In this document: piece after piece, positions 47,857 through 59,561 of the stretch
Position numbering within the stretch: the stretch's first letter is position 1
Layout of the letters: each line of letters begins with the position of its first letter
DNA from: Stromatinia cepivora
Taxonomy: Eukaryota; Ascomycota; Leotiomycetes; Helotiales; Sclerotiniaceae
DNA: 64,000 nucleotides
Reading direction: 5' to 3'
Assembly: GCA_014898415.1 (NCBI GenBank)
Contig: RCTD01000031.1
Location: forward strand, 62,001-126,000
Position numbers and translations under genes: made by a program
Notes under the pieces: model-generated
The model's database searches: none
Seen by the model: the letters and a program-made list of their open reading frames with translations, nothing else
What the model was told of the DNA's origin: nothing

Positions 47857-49877
47857 GATGCAAGTAAAATTTGAGTCATTTCAAGTATCCGGCCGGGAAA
47901 ATGAAGGGGTTGAATTAATAATTATTGGAACGCAAAATATATCTGGATTCTGTACGATGAAGCAAAAGTGTTTCTTCATCATTCATTTAACTACTAGGTA
48001 TTGTCCGCAACCTCATTTCCCCTCAAATTTCAACCCCCTTCATTTCATCAAATCACCTAATCGCATCACACAAAACACAAAACCCCTCGGGCCTCTCTCT
48101 TATCACATCGAACCATGAAATATATTCCAACTATCACGAAAGTTCAACGCTATTGAATAGCCCTTTACTGGATAAAATTCCTAGCTTCTTTACGGAGTAG
48201 AGCCTTCCTTCATCTCTCTCCCACTCTTCGTGCCTGTGGCTGGTAATTAAAACTTAATCAAAGCTTTTCAATCAATCCTTCAGGTCAACAAGGATCAGCT
48301 ATTTAGCATTTCTCGATGGTGATCTCGAAAGTCTGAAGCTTATCCCCTTTCTTCCTGCCCCTCCAGTTTCCCATCTTTTTCCCTCGATACTCAAATTTCC
48401 CAAAGAATGAGTACAGCCTCATTGCATCCACTGAAATTTTATTCTGAATCCATCTGTCCTTCGGACTCCTTCCACCTTGAACCTAGATAACGGTAATGCT
48501 GCGGCAAGTAACCGAAAGAGGGCATCCCCGAGACATCTCAGCTCGGGTGGTAACCCGAACGTGATCATCACATGTCTTTGTGTCCCGTGCACAAAGAAAG
48601 AAGTATTTGTGTATGGAGCAACCAGAGCTCAATTACAAATTTTCACATCACACTTTCATGGTCTCGGTATATGGGAATATGATATACTGCTGATCCATTT
48701 TATCTGAACCTGTACTCAAAACTTTACTATGCCTTACTGTATTAAATTTCAGATGAACACGACTCGATTCAGTTCTTACCTCCAGATACTAACCAATACA
48801 CCGCCTTTCTTAGTACAGATCGATCGATGGATCGCAAAGTGATGTGGCAATTCAAGAATCCATAGGTACCTTCCAAATTCGATCTTTTAGGGCTGCTCGG
48901 TCCCTCAAGATTTCGATAATGGCAGTGGAGACGTGCAAATACCTCCCTTGCTAGCGCAACTGGGCTCAAGCAAAAAATTTTACAATGTGATCTCTCCGCC
49001 ATTCTTGCGTCAAAAGTTTTGCTTCCCTTCCCGCCGCAAAGATTTGATTCTATCCTGTTCACAAAATGATCCCGACCTTTTCAATCATACTTCATTCGAT
49101 CAATAAATGATCTGTGAAGATCCTAGCTATGATCTTGCTATGTTATCACATGGACTATTAAATTTTCTGGGTCTTCTAACCGAAGTTCGAGCTCCAGCTC
49201 CATCTAGTCCATTCCGAGCGGAAGTGGATCCATACTTGGTCCGCTCCACCCCTCGCGCTGTCTTCAAAATTCTTGTTTGCCTCATTTTCTTTTTTTCTTC
49301 ACTGATCTTAGATCTTACGGCCCGTGGGTAGTTTTCATGGATGGCAATCGATAGTTGATACTGCCCGATCATTCGGGACAGAGAACCATGCCTTATTTTG
49401 CTCTACATATCATAGTCTAGAGGCGCATGAATGATGAATGATGAATGACTTAAATCGGATCGTGCTTCGGGATGAGCAATTATGTTCAACACGTCTATCT
49501 GAGAGTTCAAGTGTTTATGTTCTCGTGAAAATGAGACTTATAATATTTGAGCATAGAAACATTTTGCAGCAGATCTAGAGGCCTTAATCTCTTCCCGAAG
49601 TCGGCAAGCTACATGGATGAACGTGTGTACCTTTTTTGACATTTCCGTAGTCACAAACACTAAAAATCTCTAATTTAAAAACCTCCCGTCCGTCCGTCCT
49701 AGCCAACCGAGTAAATAAACCATTCCAAAATTACCTAAGCAGTCCTTTCCATCCCCACCAAATTTTCCACCCCACCAAAAAAATCTTCATCTCACAAACA
49801 CCCCCCTCAACACCACCACCAAAAAAATATCAGGCACAAGATGACATAGTGCAAGAATAAACATCAAAAAGCAATCA

Positions 49878-50000
49878 CTGGCGGTGCTGGGAATCGAACC
49901 CAGATTGAAGCGGGACTGGTGAGCTGGTAAAGACTCATCTTCGTGAAGACCCTTGAGAGGAGAAACCACAACACCACGTGCTACCATTACACCACACCAC
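49878..50000 (-). tRNA. Intron-containing tRNA-like gene, anticodon uncertain (GTG, His-like loop)
   Basis: Read on the minus strand from 50000, the 7-bp acceptor stem GGTGGTG pairs with CACCGCC (one G-T) before discriminator A. The D arm is GTGT-AATGGTA-GCAC, the T arm is CTGGG-TTCGATT-CCCAG, and box A (TGGTGTAATGG) and box B (GGTTCGATTCC) are good. After the D arm, TGGTG is followed by loop TTGTGG, placing GTG (His) at 34-36; the complementary CACCA occurs 46 nt further on (49919-49915), which would imply an intron of about 44 nt after position 37. However, 13 nt then lie between that stem and the T arm, longer than a normal class I variable loop. No alternative cloverleaf I tried is clean. 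It is a real Pol III-type tRNA locus or a tRNA-derived pseudogene; isotype is unsure. Confidence 0.6.
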
Positions 50001-51933
50001 CTTGTTATTGGATGTTTTTGATGGGTCAGGGTCTCGGAATTCAGGTCATGATTGAGTAATGATGGGGGTTCATTTGTGTAGGATGGCAGTTAGAGGACTT
50101 TGTGGAGAGAAGCATTCAAGTGTGGATGAGACGATTAGCTCATGTTTAATATCGTCCTCGTCGTTGCCATATATTTCACACGTCCCTCTCTCCTCCTCAT
50201 CATCTTCATTATAGTCTTCCTATCCGCCATAGTCGTCCTTCCTCTTCGCAAGTGTACACTTGAGTTCTTGCAAGTTGACGATCCCTTCTCATTGATACTT
50301 TCGCAATCTTCATTCTCAGTTATTCACTCCTTTGCCATGTCGAGTTCTTTCTGCTTCGCCTCTCTTGCCTCCTCATCGTAATACACTACGGAAGTCTTTC
50401 AAACCATAGCTGTAGCTATGCCAATATCAACCTCCACACACCTTACCTCGCTGGGCGGAATAGCAAAGATCATGATATTCTTTAATATAATGAGGATCCC
50501 CCATTGTGTAGTATCATACCCCATGCCTCTCCGAATCTTATTAATCTTCCCAACCTAGCAGATACAATCTCTCTTTTCCCCATAACATAACCCTAACACA
50601 TCTATATTCAGTGTACACATGCCCTTTCTCACAATCCAACTCAATCCAATTCAACCCCTCGATCCACACCTTTCTTTGTTTCCACCTCTTCTCTTTGGCT
50701 CTTTCGTTCTGCCGTTCTTTAGTTCATTTCATATACCATCTCCTTCTCGATTCTCATAAAAGTCTTTAAGGGTAAGATATCCATTATCTAAGCAATAAAT
50801 TGTTAGACCAGACTACAGTAGTCTAATTCATATTTGGGAAATGTCAAAGTATCTCATCCATGCCGTGAAGTTATCTAATGACGCTGAGTAGCGTATGATT
50901 TCACAAAATTGGAGTCTTGCAGGCAATTAGGGAGATTAATATTCAGATGTGGTGGTGCTATTCCAGTACTCATCGTTTTGTATGTACTGGATGAATGAGA
51001 TGAATGTCAAAATCAAAGCCAGAAGCCAAATTCAAGCAACACAATCAATCTCTGAGGGCAAGATCTACTGAATGCATACTGTTCGATACTCGATACATAG
51101 GTGGATTTGATATGGAGACTGAGAGGGCTTTGATTTGTTTATTTACCGGGTTTGTGTACATCAATGCTTGAGATGACAAATAAAATAAGACGAGATAAGA
51201 TGAGATAAGTATAATGATTAACTTTATATTAGTACCTAGAGAGAGATACCGTAATGAGATAATCTTCTTCTTCTTCTTCTAGTCTACTGATAAATATCAT
51301 TTCCCTCTTACAAGTAAAAATATCATTTTATAACCTCCTTCACCACCCTATTTCACTGACAACCTCATCAAATTCATCCCTGAGACCATATTTTCGTTTC
51401 TTGGTATATGACTAGCCGAAAATTCAGGGTCAAATAATTAATCTGCTCTGATGATCAATTAATGTTAAGATTTATCAATGTCCTCACATCCTAATAATAT
51501 ACACCTCTAGTTATAGACCATCTAAAGCCGCGAACGAAAACTTACCCTTGGAACATGATGGATATCCGATATAGACATCTGTAGTTTTTCCACTAGGCAT
51601 GCACGATGCATTCGTCGACTAACCTTTATCTCCTCATTGTGAAAGCCACAGAGCTGGAGCTGGTATCTTTCAAGTCTTGAAAGCGATTCCCACAATTTCT
51701 CCTTCGTGCAGCGCTCGCGACTCGCAAAATTCACAAATGAATCCTCTGGAATCAACTTTCTTAGGAATCGACAAACCATTGACCTTGGTCTTAGCGATTT
51801 CGAATCCTCTTCCATCAAGCGCTCCAAAAAAAGAAAACAAGGCCCGAACATACAACTAACTTAAGCTTATGGATGAGTTTTTTCATTATTGGAGTATCCT
51901 TCTTACCATCTACATGAACCCCAAACTCAGAGA
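50001..51933. other. Intergenic, no gene recognised
   Basis: 1.9 kb with short frames only. TCTTCTTCTTCTTCT lies near 51264-51280. A minus-strand frame at 51855-51670 (text such as FEIAKTKVNGLSIPKKVDSRG) is somewhat protein-like and could be a displaced end of the decayed gene that starts to the right, but I cannot link them. Confidence 0.5.
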
Positions 51934-54140
51934 TCACAATTCCATACTCATCCTCGCTACAACCTCTCCGTCGGGGTCATCATTCAATACGTCCGCCTTG
52001 TCGCGATATAAAACATCGAGGTAGTCATTTAAATCCAAATTCTCTTTGTCGTTCTCGAGCGCGGGCACATCTTCATCCAAGTCCTCAGCTGTAACATCAC
52101 TGCCCTGGCCCGAGCTTCTTTGGCAAGTTTCTCGGGTTTGGTAAGATCGTTGACTTAGAGTTGAATTCATCCATCGAATCTTTTTTTTTCTTCTTTTTTT
52201 TGGTATTCATCACTCATATGCGCTCTAAAAGCGTACATATCTCTCAGCCTTACTTACGGTTTTCGATACTCGTTCCTTCTCAGCTGCGGTAATTACCTGA
52301 AGATATCTCTCGTCCCGGTCGATGATGGCATTTATAAATTTGGCCTCGTCCTTTCGATACATATAACAACAGATTCTGTGTAGACCTGCCTGTATTATTG
52401 ACTCGACCGCTTACTCCTCTTCTTCTAAGGAGACCGTGGCAACATCCAAATCAACCATTGCACCGTCGTAGGAATCCTCCAAGACAAAACCACCTAATCC
52501 ATGCCGGAAGAACGTCCGCGCTATCTTTAGACCTTTGATCTGTCGGTACGTACTCCCGCACCTCTCTGCACTGACATTGATTCAAAAATTCAAATCGGCT
52601 CAAAGATTCGGAGTATTTCAGCTGATCGACCTATTTCAGACACTCAAATCCTTTCGGCATTTAAACAGTTTCAGGCATTCAAATAATTTTACACATTCAC
52701 ATTACACCAAATCTTGAGGCCAATTTGGACATTCATATCATTTCCTATTCATATTACATCAAACATTCCCCAAGTATAGGAATTTGTGTGCTCACTGTGT
52801 CCCACAGCCAATGCTCGACTCTTAAGGACGTGCAAATTCCAAAAGTCGACAGTGGACGGTCCTCTTCATTGTAGCTTCTGCCACCCGGTACTTCTGCCAA
52901 GAATACTGTCCGACTGAGCCAATCTGGCTTGATGCTTATTTTTCTAGGAGCTGAGGTAGATGATGTCAATAATTGGTTAACGGTATTGATTCCTTCGATT
53001 ATGTCCCGTCGAAGCATGACTGCTAAGAGCTTAAGTGCTGGCGAGAATAAGATGTTTTCTACTGAGTTTTGGTGTCCACTGTATTTGCTTCAATTTTCTC
53101 TTATTGGCTTCGAGTCCAAAGGTCGCATCAAGTGATTGACCTCTATTGAGCAAAACAAAATCCGTAGCGAAGCCGAAACGCTCAACGTGACCACCCGCAC
53201 CTGAGATGAGATGTTAGTCAAAGTAAGCCGGATGAATTGGTAGATGAGAATATACCTTGTCACCAAAAACTCGACTTATTGCGATGTCCCTCCACCCTAA
53301 ATATTCAGAAGGCCTACCTGGCAGTTGTGCCAATGAGCATCGTCTAACCCCATTAATGCAACTAAGGGACCATGCAAGTTCATGGTGTTGTGAGAACAGA
53401 GGGGACGATGCATGGTCCATCTCCCAATCGAGCAATTGACGTCACTCGAATTTTCCGAAGTACGAATTCTCATTTTTCTACCTTGGTGTAAGGATCCCTC
53501 CCAAAACTCTTTCGCGGCTGCATGTATCCCTTTTGTGATCTCCATCTCCGTTTTGGAAAACCAACAAGGGTTGTCCGCGCGATGCTTCACGATAGCGAAC
53601 TATAATAATATTGCGCGACGATATGTGGCAGAACCGATTTGTGGCCGTGAGTCTTCTAATCCGTCCGCCATAGCCTTTTGCATCCATCTACCGATCGCGA
53701 AGATAATATCCTTGATCAGAATGTCCTGAGGTTGATTGAAAAGGATTTCGTCATGTGTGCCTTTCATGAACTCGTTGAAATTATCACCTGGTATCTATCT
53801 ATTCGCCCGTCATTATCGAACTGCCATGATAGCGCGAAACTCTTCAAGTATAGCATCTTCTCGCCAGATCATTTCCGCAGCTCCTTAAACATAAACAGAT
53901 CATATGTTGATTGAGAAAAACCAGAGAAACTTAAGACTTACCCATGCGATGAGCTTCTCCATCAGCAATAGCATCGTGTCTATCAAATAAAGCTTCATCC
54001 TCTGCAGTGAGATGTTTCATTTCGGACAGACTATGCTCATTCAACCGTATATCATCAATCTGTTGTGCTATTGATTTTCTCAATGGTGGTAAAGATTGAG
54101 GAGGAGGGATGGCATCTTGAAACGTGCTGGAGATATATGA
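51934..54140 (-). pseudogene. Decayed multi-exon protein gene, family not recognised
   Basis: Minus-strand remnants that read like real protein over 2.2 kb but in a broken frame. In order: DAIPPPQSLPPLRKSIAQQI to DGEAHRM (about 54112-53942), a good 58-bp intron (GTAAGT 53941 to TTAAG 53884), AAEMIWREDAILEEFRAIMA, then THDEILFNQPQDILIKDIIF, an in-frame TAG, KHRADNPCWFSKTEMEITKG, WTMHRPLCSHNTMNLHG to HWHNCQ, GWRDIAISRVFGDK, GGHVERFGFATDFVLLNRG, PDWLSRTVFLAEVPGGRSY, IKGLKIARTFFRHGLGGFVL, an in-frame TAA, AVESIIQAGLHRICCYMYRK, and DVTAEDLDEDVPALENDKEN to MSMEL. No clean ATG opens the first frame. At least two stops and three frameshifts or unexplained joins are needed, so I call it a pseudogene; some joins could be introns I cannot place. 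The ancestral protein was perhaps 650-750 aa. Confidence 0.55.
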
Positions 54141-56241
54141 CCCCGATTACTAAGAGAAGAATTGTTTGAAAGGGTAGTGGTGTTGTGAAGGTGTGAAGAT
54201 GTGAAGAGGAAAAAAGTGTAAAGAGGGGAAGGGTTTATTTTGTGCCCTCCAAGTAATATGTAATACGTATATATTACAGGTGCATTATCAAAGTGTCCCG
54301 AACCTGAATATTGTTTTTCGTCATTCTTTGTGAAAAGATATACTCAACTCTCATGCATTAGGTACCCTATCCGCAAGTCATCTTTATCATTGATACATGT
54401 ATCATCAACCACAAAATCATCTGCAATCCCAAGGTAAGGAATTAAAGGCTTATGTATAGCTGCTATGATCAAGATAGAGTCCCGGTTTAAGTAATTTGAA
54501 AGTCGGTTCTCTGGATTGTAACTGCTACGCTTGTAATTATACTTGCAGGATTCTCGATTGTCAAGGGTACCTATCCAATAGTACGCACTGCAGCCCAATA
54601 ATAAACGCTTTGGATTATTGAATTTAAATTAAACATTCAAATCGCCTGGAATATTTAATCCAAGTAAAACATCAAATTATTTGAAACAATGAACTACACC
54701 CAAATACTTAAAACTTTCAAATATTGAGAACTTACATCCAGTCTGCTAGTTCACGTTCGGAATATGAGTCACCTTACAATCACCTACACATACCCAAAAA
54801 CCTGCGACAGGTACCCCATGAAGATCATTGCTCATCAATCAAAAGACAACAGATTTGAAGCAGAAGTATAAGTGAGTCGTAAGTAAATCATCAATATATT
54901 TCGCCACAACCTAAGCTTAGTATGTGATAACAACAAATCCAAAACGCAATGCCTCGGTAAGTACCTCGATATTACCTATAAAGCTAACTCTGGAATCTAT
55001 ATTCATAGATATGGAACGAATATAATGTAGCGAAAGCTTCGATAGGTACCCGAGGACAATAGAACACAGCTATAGGGGACTAAGAAATTAATCGAATGAA
55101 TTCATCGTTATCTTAAGTTCTCAAGGCAAAGTGAACCGGGGTTCACGGAGAGAAAGGGGTTTGGTGCGGTATGTTGAGATGAGATTGGGTGAGGTGAATG
55201 ATGAATGATAAATGATAAACATGAAATCTTCTGGTTGTGAGTAGATATATATGTCTCTCGATCTTGATTTTGGGAGTCATACCGAGCGATGGCTAGGCTG
55301 TATTTTGATCTGGATTGAGGGGGGAGGAATATGTATGTATATTTGTATGGAGAGAAATATGTAGAGAAATGTTTCAGATATACGTATATACCGCGATAGA
55401 AACTTCAGCAGCGGGTGAGAATCCCTCGGGCCCTGCGCGGAGAAATAAATTCTAGTAATTAAACAATGTGGGACAGAAGAAGGAAATGTATATATACCGC
55501 AACCTGAAACCTCAAGCCCATGAATGGAAATAAAGAATGTGTATCCCGCGTTGAAGAAATTCGACTATCTGAATTGTTCATGTATATGCGAGGCCCTGTT
55601 TATCTTATGATAATAGTACACGCTAGGTATTTCCAACTACGTTCATGTGATCGATATAAGACTTACAATACAATCCACGCATAGCTACTAAGCTTCCTCA
55701 CCTCATAACCTCATACCGGTACTGATATACGAACACAATCTTGTGTTCAAGGAATAATGAAGTTCTTCAAAATCAAGAAAAAGGTATCTGAAACTTGATC
55801 TTAGGTACACTAAATATGTTTCATAGATCCATACATATATCTTCAGCAAAACCAGGAAAAGGAAAAGTACGGGAAGAAAAGGTAAGCAGAGATAAAGTTT
55901 CACATTTTCACGAATATGCGCAATGCTCAAAAGAGTAAGATTCTAGATGGTTCGCTTGATGAGGCGAATAGGTTTCAGATGAGCCACACTTTCGAACTCT
56001 CCTCAGCAAACAAAACCGGGAAAATTTGTTTGGAGAGTTGATAAAGTTGACTCATGGGGATTGGACGGAGATGGTGTTGTGTAAATCATTATCATCACGA
56101 ATGATTTAATCTGCCAATACAATCCGCTTGAACTACTGCGAAGGAGGTGAGCTGAGGATGTTTACCCTATCCTATCACCCTATTACCCCAACCTACTATG
56201 AAGAATAATCACATGATAACCATAATATCCATTCCAGATAT

Positions 56242-56262
56242 ATCACATTTTGAAAATGTGAT
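56242..56262. repeat. Perfect 21-base palindrome
   Basis: ATCACATTTT-G-AAAATGTGAT: ten-base arms around a single G. It might be a binding site for a dimeric protein or chance in AT-rich DNA; no adjacent gene suggests a role. Confidence 0.85.
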
Positions 56263-59200
56263 CCAAATTAACCCATCCTCTTAATTTCTGCATGCTGTTC
56301 CCAAGGAAGCTAGAATGTACTTCGCTTACTTTGCTCCTTTTGATTGGTTGGCACCCAATTTATCTTATCGGAATATGAGACATTGTCTTGGATGGTGGAT
56401 TAGATTTCTTGGTATTTGTGATGGGATGGGAATTTGACATGTGAAGCGGAATATGGAATATAGAATAAGCGCGAATTTCTTGTAAAACGGAGATTGGAAA
56501 GGTGTGACTGTGGCTTGTGTGGCTGCGTAAGGAAACTTGGTAATGCTTGTGAATGAATGAATCAATGAATGGGAATCGGAAAACAGACGATGGATGTCAT
56601 ATGGAGATCCTGTTGAGATAAATGAGGAGGATGGATAATGGATGAAGCTAGATTGGGATGGGAAATGATGGCCAGGAGTTGTGAGAGGGTAGGTTGGTTT
56701 GCGTGATTGATCGAATTGAGATGAGAAGGAATGGTGAAATCATTATGTAGATATACGGAGTGTATGAATTCCCGTATCAAATTTCAAGAACCACCAGAAT
56801 ATTGATATCAAAAACTTTGGTGTGAAATACACAATCACATGATTCCATCCCCGTTTCCTACCCGCTTTAACTATAAAAAGGTAGTGTGAGGATACTATCT
56901 CTTACTTCCCTATCCATCATGTTCCACCATAATTACCCCAGGTTCTGCACCGCACAATCCTGCGAGTCAGGAGATACTTTTTCCTAACAGTATCATCACC
57001 GGAGTTTTTTTAGGTTTGTAGTTTCATGCACACTTCGCATTAACCAACCACCCCCTCCTTTGAAAGGTAAAGGTTTATTTGAAAGGCAAGGTGGAAAATA
57101 AATGCCGGGACTCCAATCAGATATCTGAAATGTAATATTTCCATCATATCGCATCACATCATGTACAATCTTCAACACAGATAAATGTTAAAAATGTGGA
57201 GAAGAATCACAAGACTGTAGGAACCCTGGTCTATTTGAGCATGTTCTCAAGAAAATAATAACGATGTGATGAAGTTGTAGCACTTGCACTTGCACTTGCA
57301 TTTTTGGGAAGATTTTGATACTAGGTCGGCACGTTTTCTATGATTTTAAAGATATCATTGGTTGATGTTTGAATATTGGACATTGGTCTGTCACTGGACG
57401 GATGAAAATGACTGGATAATAATATCAATATCAATATCGACAGCAAAATCAAAATCAATATGAACCCAAATAGAAACCGAACCTTCCTCCAAATAAAGAT
57501 GTCCGACAAAACAATAAAATGGGAATCTATCACAGTACATACTGTACAACCATGCATCCAGCGAACAAATCCCCCCCTCAGAAAATTCCATCATCAGTGT
57601 AACTTACTCATTCATACCAAACAATCCCGCAACGCCGCCTCCATTCCCGAAAATCCGAAGGGTTCCCGCATTTGATAATATATACCTTCATAGCTCGTGG
57701 TGTTAATAATCAAAACATAGGTCTATAGGTGGTCACTATTGCAGTATGTAGTGATACTACTCGATCTTCATTCGACATTATCGATTGATATTTCGGGGTT
57801 GATATTGTCTAGATAGTAGATAATAGGTAGTACTATACATTTATGAAGGGTGCTTTGCATGCTTTTTGCCCTGTAATCAGCAAAAGCCATATAAGTATGT
57901 ACTCCGTATATATGTATAGTAACACAATATCGGAAGGATGAATTGAAGATGCATAACCATAAAATGCTCCTTAGCCAGATATCAAATGAAGGCACGCAGT
58001 TCGTATGTGCATAATAATTAGGCGACCTGGAATCTGTAACCATATGTGAGACCACGCTGCGTAGACACGGTGTGATTCTTGGCTTTTGAGTGGGAGGGAA
58101 ACTGGAATCAATGGTTTGGAGATGTTGGAGTGGAGGTGTGGAGGGGGTGGAAATATGATGTATCATGTAGGATTTTGTCTTTCGCCTCTGAAATATCGTT
58201 TCGTTTCGTTGAAGGTTGGGTTGCGTTGGGTGGCTAGTTTCTTAGCTGGAATCGGTGTGGGAGCTGTACGTACGGCGTATGTATGTATGTGCATGCAGGA
58301 TAAACTTAGTAGGTTCGGGAAGAAGCGGGTTAGGTTTGTGTTTGGGTGTGCTGGTAGGGAGAGATGGAGTTGGTTGGATTGGGAGATGAGGATGGAGATG
58401 TGCTATGTGTACCTACATAATAGCAATTAGGTAGTATGGTACTTTTGGTTATGGTATAATTGTATTGGGAAATAGGGGAGCAGGTTGTCAAACGAGTTAC
58501 ATGGGTTGATAATTTGATATTGAATTGATAGTACGAGTAAAGATTTCTTCATTTTGGATTCATGGGTTAGATACATTTCAGTAGGAGATAGGAAGGAATC
58601 TACTCGTACGATAAAAAGTGGATGAGTGTAACAAAACTGTAAACTTACCGTATGATGTTATTCCCGCGATGAGGATTCAAGGTAACGCCCCTTGTTTATT
58701 TGTAAATGGAGCATTGGAGATATATTGAAGCTCCACCAGCTCTTGCATTGATGATGGAATGATTCCACTCCGCTCCATCGGAAAATTCTTAATCGATACT
58801 TTTAGTAATATTAGATAAATTAGGTTGAGGAGGATGATTTAGTTGTGGTTCTATTCGAGCACATTTCAATTATTGGATTCATCAAGACTGGGTCAAAAAT
58901 TCTTCATTTACAACACCCGTATCCAATCATACTTACTTGTCTATAGGTAGGTAGGCAAGTCTCAGAAGGCTCTTTACATCTTCAATCACCTCAAAATAAA
59001 TCAAACCCCTCCCTCTATCTAATCTCTTAGCATTAATGCCACTAACAAGCGATGTAGTATCCGACTTGAACCGTGCTGGTTGATCCATGAAGGAGAAGGA
59101 TAGGGGAGACAAAGTAAGAGAAGTTCGTAATGAACTCGGGCCGCAAATTGATCCCCTTAATATTACATCAACGAACAAGCCAACAGCCGAACATCCGTGC

Positions 59201-59466
59201 AAGCTTGGCGGTTAGTTTGATCAACAAGAAGACATGGGATTTTGGGAATGGTTTTATGCCTTGGGTTTTTTTAAAATGGTGCATCGTATCGAGTTTCTTG
59301 GTATGATTGGTTGATCTATTATAAAAGATGTACCGTATGATTGTCAAGGGAGTGTGGCTTGTACTCTAAGCTCTTCCTCGATTATAATGAAGGAGAAGCG
59401 ACCGAAGGAAAATACTCGTTAGAGGGTTCCAAGGGCTCGCGAAAGAATCCATCTTTACTGGTTTAT

Positions 59467-59561
59467 CTGATTCTACTACTGACAAAGTATCTGATTCTAC
59501 TATTGACAAAGTATCTGATTTTACTACTGACAAAGTATCTGATTCTACTATTGACAAAGTT
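59467..59561. repeat. 24-bp direct repeat, four tandem copies
   Basis: Copies start at 59467, 59491, 59515 and 59539. Copies 1 and 3 have ACTACTGAC and copies 2 and 4 have ACTATTGAC, so a 48-bp higher-order unit was duplicated. The period is a multiple of three, and on the minus strand the array translates as SDTLSIVE/SDTLSVVE repeats within a 71-codon frame (59581-59366), but no convincing gene surrounds it. Confidence 0.9.

Larger units (their letters stand above)
45790..49877. other. Gene-poor intergenic region
   Basis: 4.1 kb without a recognisable gene. The first 400 bp are the promoter/leader of the CFEM gene. It has three copies of AAAAGTTTT at 46366-46397 and a hairpin at 47831-47856. 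Open frames up to 97 codons lack family similarity, and several start at non-ATG codons. A non-coding transcript cannot be excluded. Confidence 0.55.

Noticed and set aside
59467..59561. CRISPR-like array
   Set aside because: Units are directly adjacent with no spacers; a eukaryotic minisatellite.
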